From Arthrobacter celericrescens (GTDB lineage Bacteria > Actinomycetota > Actinomycetes > Actinomycetales > Micrococcaceae), in assembly GCF_003614925.1 (NCBI RefSeq), contig NZ_QYLP01000049.1:51104-115103 (forward strand): DNA of 64,000 bases, written 5' to 3'. The first letter of the stretch is position 1. Every line of letters starts with the position of its first letter. Shown here in pieces: positions 1 to 9,252 of the stretch. Below the pieces are notes generated by a model. The model worked only from the letters and a program-made list of their open reading frames with translations, was not told the origin of the DNA and made no database searches. The position numbers and the translations under genes were made by a program.

Positions 1-1530
1 GTAGTACTTGCCGCGGGTCAGGACGGCCAGCAGTGGCGGCAGGAGCAGGGCCAGGCCGACGGCGAAGATCGGCGAGTACGGCTGCACGGCGGATCCGAAC
101 GCACCGAAGAACACGGCGATGGACACCCCGGCCGAGGCGAGCATGGACACGAAGCCCACCGGGTTCACGGCGTAGAGCATGCCGCGGCGGAACTCGGGCA
201 CCTTGGGCGAGATCTTCAGGAGGTACTTGTTGATGGCGATGTCTGCGGCCACCGTGACCACCCAGGCGATGGCGCAGTTGGCGTAGAAGCCCAGGATGGT
301 GTTGAGGAACTCGAACATGTTGGCTTCCATGAGCACCAGGGCCACGGCCAGGTTCAGCACCACGAACACCATGCGGCCCGGGTAGGTCTTGGTGATGCGG
401 GTGAAGCTGTTGGTCCAGGCGAGCGATCCTGAGTAGGCGTTGGTGACGTTGATCTTGATCTGCGAAATGACCACCAGCACCACGGCAAGGGTCATGGCCA
501 GCCAGGCCGGCATCATCTCCCGGTAGACGCCTAGGAACTGGTGCACGGGCTCGTTCGCGTGCACGGAGGCCGCCGGGTCCAAGGTAGCGATGAGGTAGAC
601 GGCGATGAACATGCCCACGACCTGCTTGATGGCGCCGAAAACCACCCAGCCCGGCCCGGCCAGGATCACGGCCCGCCACCAGGCGCCCCTGTTTGCGGCG
701 GTGCGGGGCGGCATGAAGCGCAGGTAGTCGATCTGTTCGGCGATCTGCGCCATCAGGGACAGGCAGACGCCCGCGGCCAGCATCACGGAGGCCAGGTTCG
801 TGCCGGACTCCCCGGACGTGCCGGTGTAGGCGAAGAACGAATCGATGCTTTCGGGGTGCGACACCACCAGGTACCCCACCGGCACCACCATGAGGAGCAG
901 CCAGAGGGGGGTGGTCCACACCTGCAGTTTGGCCAGCGTGTTCATCCCGTAGACCACCAGCGGGATGATGATCAGCGTGGACGCCGCGTAGCCGATCCAT
1001 TGCGGGATGCCGAGGCCAAGCTCCAGGCCCTGCGCCATGATGGAGCCTTCGAGGGCGAAGAAGATGAAGGTGAAGGTGGCGAAGATGACGTTCGTGACCA
1101 CTGAACCGTAGTAGCCGAAGCCGGAACCGCGGGTGATGAGGTCCAGGTCGATGTTGTACCGCGCTGCGTAGTACGCCAGCGGGAACCCGGTGGCGAAAAT
1201 GACGACGGCGGCCAGGACGATCCCGAGGATCGCGTTGCCGGTGCCGTAGGAAATCCCGATGTTCGCGCCGATGGAGAAATCCGCCAGGTACGCAATGCCG
1301 CCCAGCGCGCTGGTCGCCACCACCCCGGCGCTCCACTTCCGGTAGGAGCGCGGCGCGAAGCGCAGCGTGTAGTCCTCCAGGCTTTCCTTCGCGGCGCTCA
1401 GAGCGTCGCGTCCCGCGGAACCGGCCCCCGTCGCGGAACCTGCCGCCGCCCTTCCGGAACCGTCGACGACGGCGCTGCCGCCCGCCGTCGTGCGTTCCAG
1501 TGTCTGTATTGCCTGCTGTTCTTCAGTCAT
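1..1530 (-). CDS. NCS1-family permease (cytosine/purine/allantoin type), 3' end outside window
   Basis: Reading leftwards from an ATG at 1530 gives 510 codons with no stop before the window edge, so the C-terminus is missing. After a hydrophilic, Gly/Ala-rich N-terminus of about 45 residues come at least ten hydrophobic segments. Family features visible are the early [16 protein letters not shown] segment, the glycine-rich YGTGNAILG stretch and a central [18 protein letters not shown] motif, all typical of nucleobase:cation symporter 1 proteins, which import nucleobases, allantoin or related compounds across the membrane. The substrate cannot be told from sequence. It is divergent from the biotin operon across about 256 bp. 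Family assignment is firm; substrate is open. Confidence 0.85.
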   Translation of the reverse strand, partial: MTEEQQAIQTLERTTAGGSAVVDGSGRAAAGSATGAGSAGRDALSAAKESLEDYTLRFAPRSYRKWSAGVVATSALGGIAYLADFSIGANIGISYGTGNAILGIVLAAVVIFATGFPLAYYAARYNIDLDLITRGSGFGYYGSVVTNVIFATFTFIFFALEGSIMAQGLELGLGIPQWIGYAASTLIIIPLVVYGMNTLAKLQVWTTPLWLLLMVVPVGYLVVSHPESIDSFFAYTGTSGESGTNLASVMLAAGVCLSLMAQIAEQIDYLRFMPPRTAANRGAWWRAVILAGPGWVVFGAIKQVVGMFIAVYLIATLDPAASVHANEPVHQFLGVYREMMPAWLAMTLAVVLVVISQIKINVTNAYSGSLAWTNSFTRITKTYPGRMVFVVLNLAVALVLMEANMFEFLNTILGFYANCAIAWVVTVAADIAINKYLLKISPKVPEFRRGMLYAVNPVGFVSMLASAGVSIAVFFGAFGSAVQPYSPIFAVGLALLLPPLLAVLTRGKYY

Positions 1531-1690
1531 CCCCACGTCACTTTCCTCAGCTGTTCGGGGTGTTCCCCGGCTCCGCCCGACGCTATCGGCGGGATTCGAC
1601 GACGGCGTCACCGCGGTGTTTCGGGGCTGTTACTTGTGCACGGGCCCGGGTTTGCTCCAGCCCGCGGGTTGCCAAGAACGGCGGCCGGGC

Positions 1691-1709
1691 TTTGTGGACG
1701 TCCAACAAA
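1691..1709. promoter_or_regulatory. Palindrome upstream of bioB, candidate operator
   Basis: TTTGTGGACGTCCAACAAA is a near-perfect inverted repeat centred on GGACGTCC with TTTGT/ACAAA flanks, offset by one base. It sits about 78 bp upstream of the bioB ATG in the region shared with the divergent permease. It could bind a biotin-responsive repressor, but I cannot match it to a known consensus. Confidence 0.35.
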
Positions 1710-1786
1710 ATTGCCGTCCCGCGGGATGGCTACGGTCAGTGAGGAGGCATTCACCGAAGCACTTCAGCGAGGAAGCAGGGAGCAGC

Positions 1787-2779
1787 ATGACCATTTTGGA
1801 CACCGCCCGGGAACAGGTCCTTGAGCGCGGGATCGGACTGAACGAGGCCCAACTGTTGGAGATCCTTCAGCTCCCGGACGCAGACATCCCGGCGGCGCTG
1901 CAGCTGGCCCACGAGGTCCGCGTGGAGCACTGCGGCGAGGACGTGGAGGTGGAGGGCATCATCTCGATCAAGACCGGCGGCTGCCCCGAGGACTGCCACT
2001 TCTGCAGCCAGTCCGGGCTGTTCGACTCCCCCGTGCGCGGCGTCTGGCTGGACATTCCGGAGCTGGTCAAGGCCGCCAAGGAAACCGCCGCCACCGGCGC
2101 CACCGAGTTCTGCATCGTGGCCGCCGTGCGCGGACCGGACATCAAGCTGATGAACCAGATCAAGTTCGCGATCGACCGCATCAACGAGGAAGTGGACATC
2201 AACATCGCCTGCTCCCTGGGCATGCTGACCCAGCGGCAGGTGGACCAGCTCGCCGAATGGGGCGTGCACCGCTACAACCACAACCTGGAAACGGCGCGCA
2301 GCTACTTCCCGCAGGTGGTCACCACCCACACGTACGAGGAACGCCTGGAAACCTGCGCCATGGTCAAGGAAGCCGGCATGGAGCTGTGCTGCGGCGCCCT
2401 GATCGGCATGGGCGAATCGCTGGAGCAGCGGGCCGAACTCGCCGCCCAGCTCGCCGCCCTGGACCCGCACGAAGTCCCGCTGAATTTCCTCAACCCGCGC
2501 CCCGGCACGCCGTTGGAAAACCAGGGCATCATGGACGGCAAGGACGCCCTCCGCGCCATCGCCGCTTTCCGCTTGGCCATGCCCCGCACCGTGCTGCGCT
2601 ACGCCGGCGGCCGCGAACTGACCCTGGGCGACCTCGGCACCCGCGAGGGCCTGCTGGGCGGCATCAACGCCGTGATCGTGGGCAACTACCTGACCACCCT
2701 GGGCCGCCCCGCCGACGCCGACCTGCAGCTGCTGGTGGAGCTGAACATGCCCATCAAGGAACTCCAGAAGACGCTGTGA
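1787..2779 (+). CDS. bioB: Biotin synthase BioB
   Basis: The 330-residue protein is a radical-SAM enzyme that inserts sulfur into dethiobiotin, the last step of biotin synthesis. The 4Fe-4S motif CxxxCxxC is at C66, C70 and C73 ([14 protein letters not shown]), and the later family blocks [17 protein letters not shown] and [14 protein letters not shown] are intact. The ATG at 1787 was chosen because it follows an AGGAAGCAGGGAGCAGC ribosome-binding region and gives the usual family length; the frame is open further upstream but that part lacks homology-like content. First gene of a coupled operon: the next start codon overlaps its stop by four bases (GTGA). Confidence 0.97.
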   Translation: MTILDTAREQVLERGIGLNEAQLLEILQLPDADIPAALQLAHEVRVEHCGEDVEVEGIISIKTGGCPEDCHFCSQSGLFDSPVRGVWLDIPELVKAAKETAATGATEFCIVAAVRGPDIKLMNQIKFAIDRINEEVDINIACSLGMLTQRQVDQLAEWGVHRYNHNLETARSYFPQVVTTHTYEERLETCAMVKEAGMELCCGALIGMGESLEQRAELAAQLAALDPHEVPLNFLNPRPGTPLENQGIMDGKDALRAIAAFRLAMPRTVLRYAGGRELTLGDLGTREGLLGGINAVIVGNYLTTLGRPADADLQLLVELNMPIKELQKTL

Positions 2780-3039
2780 GCACGGAACTGTACTGCGGGC
2801 ACTGCGGCGGGGAGCTGCCGGGCGCTCCCGGCGGGACCTCGGACGGCGGGCCAGCCGCCATTGTTGGGGACCCGACGTCGGACCCTCGCCTGGGAGCCCC
2901 GGCGCACCTCGGCTGCCGGGCGCTGCTGGCCATGGAACCGCCGCGCTATTGCGCGCAGTGCCGCCGCCGGATGAAAGTCCAGGTTACGCCCCTGGGCTGG
3001 AGCGCCGAATGCTCCCGGCACGGGAGTCTCGCGGGATGA
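2776..3039 (+). CDS. bsaP: Biotin synthase auxiliary protein BsaP-like small zinc-ribbon protein
   Basis: This 87-residue protein starts with GTG overlapping the bioB stop and ends overlapping bioA (ATGA). It carries cysteines at 7 and 10 (CGHC), 47, 59 and 62 (CAQC) and 79, with a C-terminal WSAECSRHG block. A small cysteine-rich protein directly after bioB is the arrangement of mycobacterial bsaP (Rv1590), whose product supports biotin synthase turnover through an iron-sulfur cofactor. The C-terminal RYCxxCxRRMxVQVTPxGWxAxCSRHG pattern fits what I recall of that family. Position and cysteine pattern are observed; function is inferred from the family. Confidence 0.8.
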   Translation: MSTELYCGHCGGELPGAPGGTSDGGPAAIVGDPTSDPRLGAPAHLGCRALLAMEPPRYCAQCRRRMKVQVTPLGWSAECSRHGSLAG

Positions 3040-4430
3040 GCCGGGGTCCGAACCTGACGCAGCCCGGTGGCCTGATCGGGCGCGACAGCCTGATCGAGCG
3101 CGGCGACCTGATCGAGCGTGACCGTGCCAGCCTGTGGCACCCGTATGCTCCGGCGTCGGGCACGCTTCCGCTGTGGGAGGTGGAAGGCGCCGAGGGCGTG
3201 CGGCTGCGGCTGCGCGATGAGAATGGCGAGCGCTTCGAGGTCCTCGATGCCATGTCCTCGTGGTGGTCGGTGATCCACGGCTACCGGAACCCGCTGCTGG
3301 ATGCCGCGGCCAAGCGGCAGCTGGCGGATTTCAGCCACGTGATGTTCGGCGGGCTCACGCATGGTCCCGCCGTCGAGCTCGCCGAACGGCTCCTGGCCAT
3401 GGCGCCTTCCGCGACGGACCGCCCCGCCCTGGAGCGGGTGTTCCTGGCCGATTCAGGCTCCGTGTCCGTGGAGGTCGCGCTCAAGCTGGCCGTGCAGTTC
3501 CAGACGGCGTCTGGGCGGCCGAAGCGGCAGCGCTTCCTCAGCCTGAGCGGCGGCTACCACGGCGACACCTTCGCGGCGATGGGCGTCTGCGATCCTGTGG
3601 ACGGCATGCACTCGGCGTTTCCGGGGCTGCTGGCGAGGAACGTTTTCGCGCCCCGCCCACCGGCCGCTTCGACGGCCACCGCGCAGGACATCCAGCAGTG
3701 GCGGGCCGAGGTGGAGGAACTGGCCGCGCGCCATTCCGACGAGCTGGCCGCGATCATTGCCGAGCCCGTGCTGCAAGGGGCCGGCGGCATGTTCGCGTAC
3801 CCGGCGGAATGCGTGCGGATCCTGCGGCAGATCGCCGACCAGCACGGCCTGCTGCTCATCCTGGACGAGATCGCCACGGGCTTCGGCCGTACCGGCGAAC
3901 TCTTCGCCGCCGACCACGCCGGGATGGTGCCGGACATCCTCTGCGTAGGCAAGGCCCTCACCGGCGGGTACCTCAGCCTGGCGGCCATGATCTGCACCGG
4001 TGAGGTGGCGCGGGCAGTCTCCGCCGGCACGGCCGGGGCTCTCCTGCACGGGCCCACCTTCATGGGCAATCCCCTGGCGTGCGCAGTGGCGAACGCGAGC
4101 CTGGGCATCATCGCCACGGGCGCCTGGCGCTCGGACGTGGCCAGGGTGGGTGCGGCACTCGCCGCTGGGCTCGCCCCCGCGCGGGAGCTCGACGGCGTCG
4201 CGGACGTCCGCACGATCGGCGCGGTGGGTGTCATCGAACTGGAGGACGCCGCGGACGTTGCCGCCGTGACCCGGGCGGCCCTGCGCAACGGTGTGTGGGT
4301 GCGGCCGTTCCGCAACCTCGTCTACGCCATGCCGCCGTACATCAGCTCGGCCGCGGAGGCGGAAGCGATGGCGGCCGGGATGGTGGCGGCGGCAGCGGCA
4401 ACCGTCGCCGGAAAGGTGCCCGCCTCGTGA
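3036..4430 (+). CDS. bioA: Adenosylmethionine-8-amino-7-oxononanoate aminotransferase BioA
   Basis: Class III PLP aminotransferase of 464 residues that converts KAPA to DAPA using S-adenosylmethionine as amino donor. Visible marks are WHPYAP (W34-P39), the MSSWW block, the PLP-binding D277 in [12 protein letters not shown] and the Schiff-base lysine K306 in [13 protein letters not shown]. The ATG overlaps the bsaP stop by four bases. The first 30 residues hold a small imperfect repeat (LIGRD / LIERGD / LIERDR) just before the conserved start of the fold; an alternative start within it is possible. Second enzyme of the operon. Confidence 0.95.
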   Translation: MSRGPNLTQPGGLIGRDSLIERGDLIERDRASLWHPYAPASGTLPLWEVEGAEGVRLRLRDENGERFEVLDAMSSWWSVIHGYRNPLLDAAAKRQLADFSHVMFGGLTHGPAVELAERLLAMAPSATDRPALERVFLADSGSVSVEVALKLAVQFQTASGRPKRQRFLSLSGGYHGDTFAAMGVCDPVDGMHSAFPGLLARNVFAPRPPAASTATAQDIQQWRAEVEELAARHSDELAAIIAEPVLQGAGGMFAYPAECVRILRQIADQHGLLLILDEIATGFGRTGELFAADHAGMVPDILCVGKALTGGYLSLAAMICTGEVARAVSAGTAGALLHGPTFMGNPLACAVANASLGIIATGAWRSDVARVGAALAAGLAPARELDGVADVRTIGAVGVIELEDAADVAAVTRAALRNGVWVRPFRNLVYAMPPYISSAAEAEAMAAGMVAAAAATVAGKVPAS

Positions 4431-5614
4431 GCGTCTCGATGACCCGGTGGCTGGAACAGCAGGCCGCCGTCCGCGAGCGCCGCGGGCTGCGACGCTCACC
4501 GGAAACCCGGTCGGTGGAAACCCGTCCTGCCGGAGGCCCTGTGGTGGAGCTGTCCAGCAACGACTACCTGGGCCTCGCGTCCGATCCTCGACTGGCCGAA
4601 GCTGCGTGCGAGGCCGTCCGCCGCTGGGGCACGGGCGCCACGTCCTCGCGGCTCGTGGCCGGTACCACCGCATTGCACTTGGAGCTCGAGGAGGAGCTGG
4701 CCCGCTTCACCGGGATGGAGGCCGGCCTGGTGTTCTCCTCCGGATACCTGGCGAACCTGGGCGTGGTGACGGCGCTGGGCGGTCCGGGCACGCTGATCGT
4801 GGCCGACGAGCACTGCCATGCCTCGCTGATCGACGGCTTCCGTTTGTCGCGTTCGCGGGTGGAAACGTTCGCGCACAACGACACCGAGGATGCCGCGCGG
4901 CTGCTTTCGGAACGACACAATCGTCAAGGGAACAGCGAGCCGCGGGCGCTGATCGCCGTCGAGTCCATCTACAGCGTGTGGGGCGACGCCGCGCCCCTGG
5001 CATCCCTGCTGGACCTGGCCGTGGAACACGACGCCATGCTGTTGATCGACGAGGCCCACAGCCTAGGCGTCTCCGGCGGGGCCGGCGCCAAAGGACACGA
5101 AGGACACGGCGCCGTGGCCGGGACTGCCCTGGCCGGCCACCCGAACGTGGTGCTCACCGCCACCCTGTCCAAGGCCCTCGGCAGCCAAGGCGGCGCGGTC
5201 CTGGGTTCAGCCCTGCTGCGGGAACACCTCGTCAACCGGGCTCGGAGCTTCATCTTCGACACCGCCTTGGCACCGGCGTCCGCGGCCGCCGCCCTCGAAG
5301 GCCTCCGGGTCATTGGCGACGAGCCGTGGCGTCCCGCCGCCGTCCGGGACAACGCGGCCCGGCTGGCGGCCGCCCTGCGGCAGGAGACTGCACAAGCGGG
5401 CCCCGTCCTGTCCATCCCGCTGCCCGACGCCGGCATCGCCTTGCGCGCGAGCCGGGCAGCGCGCGAGATGGGGATCCGGGTGGGCTGCTTCCGGCCGCCG
5501 TCGGTCCCGGACGGCGTGTCCCGGCTGCGCCTCACCGCCCGGGCCACCCTCGCCCCCGACGAGATCGACTACGCCTGCGCAACGCTGCGCGGCATCCTGG
5601 AGGAAACCCCATGA
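4427..5614 (+). CDS. bioF: 8-amino-7-oxononanoate synthase BioF
   Basis: The 395-residue PLP enzyme condenses pimeloyl-thioester with alanine to form KAPA. LSSNDYLGLASDPRL near residue 40, DEAHSLGVSG and the catalytic lysine K249 in TATLSKALGSQGG identify the alpha-oxoamine synthase family. The GTG start overlaps the bioA stop (GTGA); an in-frame ATG four codons later (4439) is an alternative. Its acyl substrate must be supplied by another route, which makes the P450 at the end of the operon relevant. Confidence 0.94.
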   Translation: MSVSMTRWLEQQAAVRERRGLRRSPETRSVETRPAGGPVVELSSNDYLGLASDPRLAEAACEAVRRWGTGATSSRLVAGTTALHLELEEELARFTGMEAGLVFSSGYLANLGVVTALGGPGTLIVADEHCHASLIDGFRLSRSRVETFAHNDTEDAARLLSERHNRQGNSEPRALIAVESIYSVWGDAAPLASLLDLAVEHDAMLLIDEAHSLGVSGGAGAKGHEGHGAVAGTALAGHPNVVLTATLSKALGSQGGAVLGSALLREHLVNRARSFIFDTALAPASAAAALEGLRVIGDEPWRPAAVRDNAARLAAALRQETAQAGPVLSIPLPDAGIALRASRAAREMGIRVGCFRPPSVPDGVSRLRLTARATLAPDEIDYACATLRGILEETP

Positions 5615-6321
5615 CGCGAGACCACCAGAGCCTGCCACCCATCATCCTCGTCACCGGCACGGACACCGGCGTCGGAAAGACGGTCGCCACGGCTGCCCTG
5701 GCCGCCGCCCTGCACTCCCGCGGCCGCACGGTGGCGGCCTACAAGCCGTGCCAAAGCGGCAACAAGGATGGCGACTCGGACTGTTCCGAAATCTCCCGGC
5801 TCGCCGCTCCCCTGACGGCGGAGGCCGGCGTCGTCCTCGAGGAACCGCTGGCCCCGGTGCAGGCCGCCGCGCTGGACGGCGTGGAACTGCCGCCCTTGGC
5901 CACGCACGCCGAACGCATCCGGCAGCTCGCCGCCGGGCACGACCACGTGCTGGTGGAGGGCGCGGGCGGGCTGCTGGTGGAGCTGGATCCCGACGGCGGA
6001 ACCCTGGCCGATCTCGGCGCCCTGCTCGGCGACGGGGCCGGCTTTGCGGTGGTCGCCCGGCCCTCGCTGGGGACCTTGAACCACACCGGACTGACCCTGG
6101 AGGCCCTGGACCACAGGAGCCTTGCAGTGACGGGCGTGATCCTGGGCAGCTGGCCGGAGCATCCCGGACTGGCAGAACAGGGCAACCGGGCGGCCTTCTC
6201 CTCCGGTGCCGCCCCGTTGCTGGGCGCGCTTCCGGACGCCGCGTCGGCGTTGCCGGCGGAGGCGTTCCGCGAGCAGGCGCCGCTTTGGTTGGAAAACCTG
6301 TGGCTGGGCGGACTCTCATGA
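5611..6321 (+). CDS. bioD: Dethiobiotin synthetase BioD
   Basis: ATP-dependent carboxylase-type ligase of 236 residues closing the ureido ring of dethiobiotin. The P-loop GTDTGVGKT lies near residues 15-23, KPCQSG follows at the substrate site and VEGAGGLLVEL marks the second conserved block. It begins with an ATGA overlap with bioF and ends with an ATGA overlap with the P450 gene, so translation is probably coupled through the whole operon. Confidence 0.95.
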   Translation: MTRDHQSLPPIILVTGTDTGVGKTVATAALAAALHSRGRTVAAYKPCQSGNKDGDSDCSEISRLAAPLTAEAGVVLEEPLAPVQAAALDGVELPPLATHAERIRQLAAGHDHVLVEGAGGLLVELDPDGGTLADLGALLGDGAGFAVVARPSLGTLNHTGLTLEALDHRSLAVTGVILGSWPEHPGLAEQGNRAAFSSGAAPLLGALPDAASALPAEAFREQAPLWLENLWLGGLS

Positions 6322-7445
6322 CCGCCGCCCGATGCCCCTACCGTGTGGTCCGGGAACCCGCCGAGGTCCGCGAGGTCCTGCACCGCCCCGACGACTTCGG
6401 CCCGGCCAACGCCCTGGTGGCCGTGACGCCGCTGTCCGGCCAAGCCCTGCGCATCCTGCAGGGCGCCCGCTTCGCGCTTCCGCCTGTCCTGGCCAGCAAC
6501 GACACGGACTCCCACCCCGGGATCCGCAAGGTGGTGGCAGGTTTCTTCACCCCGGCAACCGTGGAGGCGATGGAGCCACGGATCCGCCAACTGGCCAAGG
6601 AATCCGCGTATGAGGCCGCCAACGAGCTCGACGCCGCGGGCCGCGTGGAACTGGTGCAGGCCGTGGCTGCCCTTCCGCCGGCAGTGGTGATGCTGGAAAT
6701 GCTGGGCCTGCCGGTCCGGGACCTCCCGGAGCTGAAGGCGTGGAGCCTGGACTCCCTGGAATTGTTCTGGGGCTGGCCCGGCCCGGAACGCCAACTGGAG
6801 CTCGCCCGCAGCGCCGCCGATTTCTACCGCTGGCTGCGGGACCTGGTACTGGAATCCGTGGCGTCCCCGGGCCGGAACCTGTTCAAGTCCCTGCATGAGC
6901 ACGGGCTCAGCACCCCGGAAATCTGTTCCCTGGGCTACTTCCTGCTGATCGCCGGGCAAGAAACCACCACCCAGCTCATCAGCACCGCCCTTTACCGGCT
7001 GGCCGAAGGCTCCATGGGCGTCGCATGGGACGAAGCGTCGGCCAAGGACAAGGCCACGGAACTGGTGCGGAATGTCCTCGCGAGTGAGTCCTCCGTGCCC
7101 ACGTGGCGCCGTGTGGCCAGCCGGGACACCGAGCTCAACGGCGAGGCCATCCGCGCCGGCGAGGAGATCCTGCTGGAACTGACAGGACACCACGGCCCGG
7201 AGGCGCCCGGCACCAGGGGTCCGCTGCCCTACGGACTGGCCTTCGGCTCCGGCATCCACCGCTGCCTCGGCGCGAAACTCGCGGAACTGGAGGCCGCCGT
7301 CGTCGTCCAGGAAACGGCGGCCGCACTGCCGGGCGCACGCCTGCACGGACCGGAGCCGGCGTGGATCCGGCTGCTGTCTTTCCAGGCGCCGCGCACGGTC
7401 ACCGTGGCTAGACTCGGATCATGGGCGAAAGCCGGGACCTGCTGA
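6318..7445 (+). CDS. Cytochrome P450 at the end of the biotin operon
   Basis: A 375-residue soluble cytochrome P450, somewhat short for the bacterial family (about 400). Visible are the I-helix oxygen-activation motif AGQETTT (A212-T218), the K-helix ExxR pair E248/R251 and the heme loop FGSGIHRCLG with thiolate C316. The ATG overlaps the bioD stop by four bases. Known precedent: BioI of Bacillus subtilis is a P450 in a biotin operon that cleaves acyl-ACP to pimeloyl-ACP. The same role here is inference from position; I do not see bioC, bioH or bioW in the window. It could instead oxidise an unrelated substrate. Confidence 0.88.
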   Translation: MTAARCPYRVVREPAEVREVLHRPDDFGPANALVAVTPLSGQALRILQGARFALPPVLASNDTDSHPGIRKVVAGFFTPATVEAMEPRIRQLAKESAYEAANELDAAGRVELVQAVAALPPAVVMLEMLGLPVRDLPELKAWSLDSLELFWGWPGPERQLELARSAADFYRWLRDLVLESVASPGRNLFKSLHEHGLSTPEICSLGYFLLIAGQETTTQLISTALYRLAEGSMGVAWDEASAKDKATELVRNVLASESSVPTWRRVASRDTELNGEAIRAGEEILLELTGHHGPEAPGTRGPLPYGLAFGSGIHRCLGAKLAELEAAVVVQETAAALPGARLHGPEPAWIRLLSFQAPRTVTVARLGSWAKAGTC

Positions 7446-7879
7446 GCCGTGATCTGCTCACACCTGAGCAGCGCAGCCGGAACATGTCCAGGATCCGCGG
7501 CAAGAACACCAAACCCGAGCTCCTGGTCCGCCGGCTCCTGCATGCCAAGGGCTATCGCTACCGCCTGCACGGCATGGCGGCGGGCGGGAAGCTTCCGGGG
7601 AGCCCGGACTTGGTATTCGCAAGCCGGCACAAGGTGATTTTCGTGAACGGCTGCTTCTGGCATTTCCACGACTGCCCTGCCGGGCGGCACGCACCCGCGG
7701 CCAACGCCGAGTTCTGGGAGACCAAGCGGCGCCGCACCCGCGAGCGCGACGCCGTGCAGCGCGAACGCCTCGCGGCCGCCGGCTGGGAGGTGCTCACCGT
7801 GTGGGAGTGCGGTTTGAAGGACCGCAGCGCCCTGGAGGCCCAGCTCACCGGATTCCTCGACGGCGGTCCGCGCCCCTGA
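7421..7879 (+). CDS. vsr: Very short patch repair (Vsr-like) endonuclease
   Basis: 152 residues with the Vsr blocks NMSRIRGKNTKPE, SPDLVFASRHKVIFVNGCFWHFH (catalytic Asp, histidines and zinc-site Cys) and the late WEVLTVWEC segment. Vsr enzymes nick next to T:G mismatches produced by deamination of 5-methylcytosine, and are normally paired with a cytosine methyltransferase. No methyltransferase gene is seen in this window. The ATG at 7421 lies 25 bases inside the P450 end, so it is probably co-transcribed with the biotin genes. A perfect 7-bp hairpin surrounds its stop codon. Confidence 0.88.
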   Translation: MGESRDLLSRDLLTPEQRSRNMSRIRGKNTKPELLVRRLLHAKGYRYRLHGMAAGGKLPGSPDLVFASRHKVIFVNGCFWHFHDCPAGRHAPAANAEFWETKRRRTRERDAVQRERLAAAGWEVLTVWECGLKDRSALEAQLTGFLDGGPRP

Positions 7880-7886
7880 GGGGCGC
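7870..7886 (+). terminator. Hairpin enclosing the vsr stop codon
   Basis: GCGCCCC-TGA-GGGGCGC is a perfect 7-bp stem whose loop is the vsr stop codon. There is no following T run, so termination is only possible. Confidence 0.35.
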
Positions 7887-8023
7887 TCCGGGCCGCCTTC
7901 CTCAAGGGCCGTGCGGCGCCCGCTCAAGATTTGCTCAAGCTTGCGTCGGCCCCCTGCTGCCCGGTTCCGAGCCGCCTTACTGTTGAGTCCTGATGTCGCC
8001 GCGTACGAGGCAGGAGGGAAACC

Positions 8024-8401
8024 ATGACCGGGTGCGAAGGATGCCGTGGCGCGCTGGTGGACCCTGCCGTCCTGCATGGGCTCGACAGCGAACTCGGCGA
8101 CGCGACCGTCACCAGCGCGTTCGTCCGCAAGTATGTGGCGATGCTGCCGTTGCGGCTCTCGCGGCTCCATCACGCCCTGGACGAGCGGAACCTGGACGAC
8201 GCCGTGGACGCGGTGTTGAGCCTGAAGACCTCCAGCGACATGGTGGGCGCCGTCTGCCTGCGCCGCCTGGCCGCGGAACTGGAGGCCAGCATGAACCTCC
8301 TGCCTGACGGGAGCCATCTGGCGGACCTCGTCCCACAACTCAGCGAGATCGACCACCACGTCTCCGACACCATCCGCTGCCTCGAATCGCCGAGTCGCTG
8401 A
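8024..8401 (+). CDS. HPt-domain protein lacking the phosphoacceptor histidine
   Basis: The 125-residue protein is predicted all-helical and matches the histidine phosphotransfer helix bundle: LHHALDERNLDDAVDAVLSLKTSSDMVGA aligns with the canonical AHxLKGSxxxxGA helix. In that helix the histidine position is Leu65 (V64-L65-S66-L67-K68). A good AGGAGGG ribosome-binding site lies five bases before the ATG. It converges with the response regulator gene. The N-terminus has a CxxC (CEGC). Without the histidine it cannot be a classical phosphorelay intermediate; it may bind a receiver or kinase as a regulator. Confidence 0.7.
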   Translation: MTGCEGCRGALVDPAVLHGLDSELGDATVTSAFVRKYVAMLPLRLSRLHHALDERNLDDAVDAVLSLKTSSDMVGAVCLRRLAAELEASMNLLPDGSHLADLVPQLSEIDHHVSDTIRCLESPSR

Positions 8402-8409
8402 AGATCCTG

Positions 8410-9156
<747 letters not shown>

Positions 9157-9252
9157 GGCAGCCCCCAGCCACTCGATTACCCAGAAGTATAGCCGCCGAT
9201 GGATAGGCTTGGGGCCATAAGCCGCCACCCAAAGCCGATCCCCGGAGGTCAG

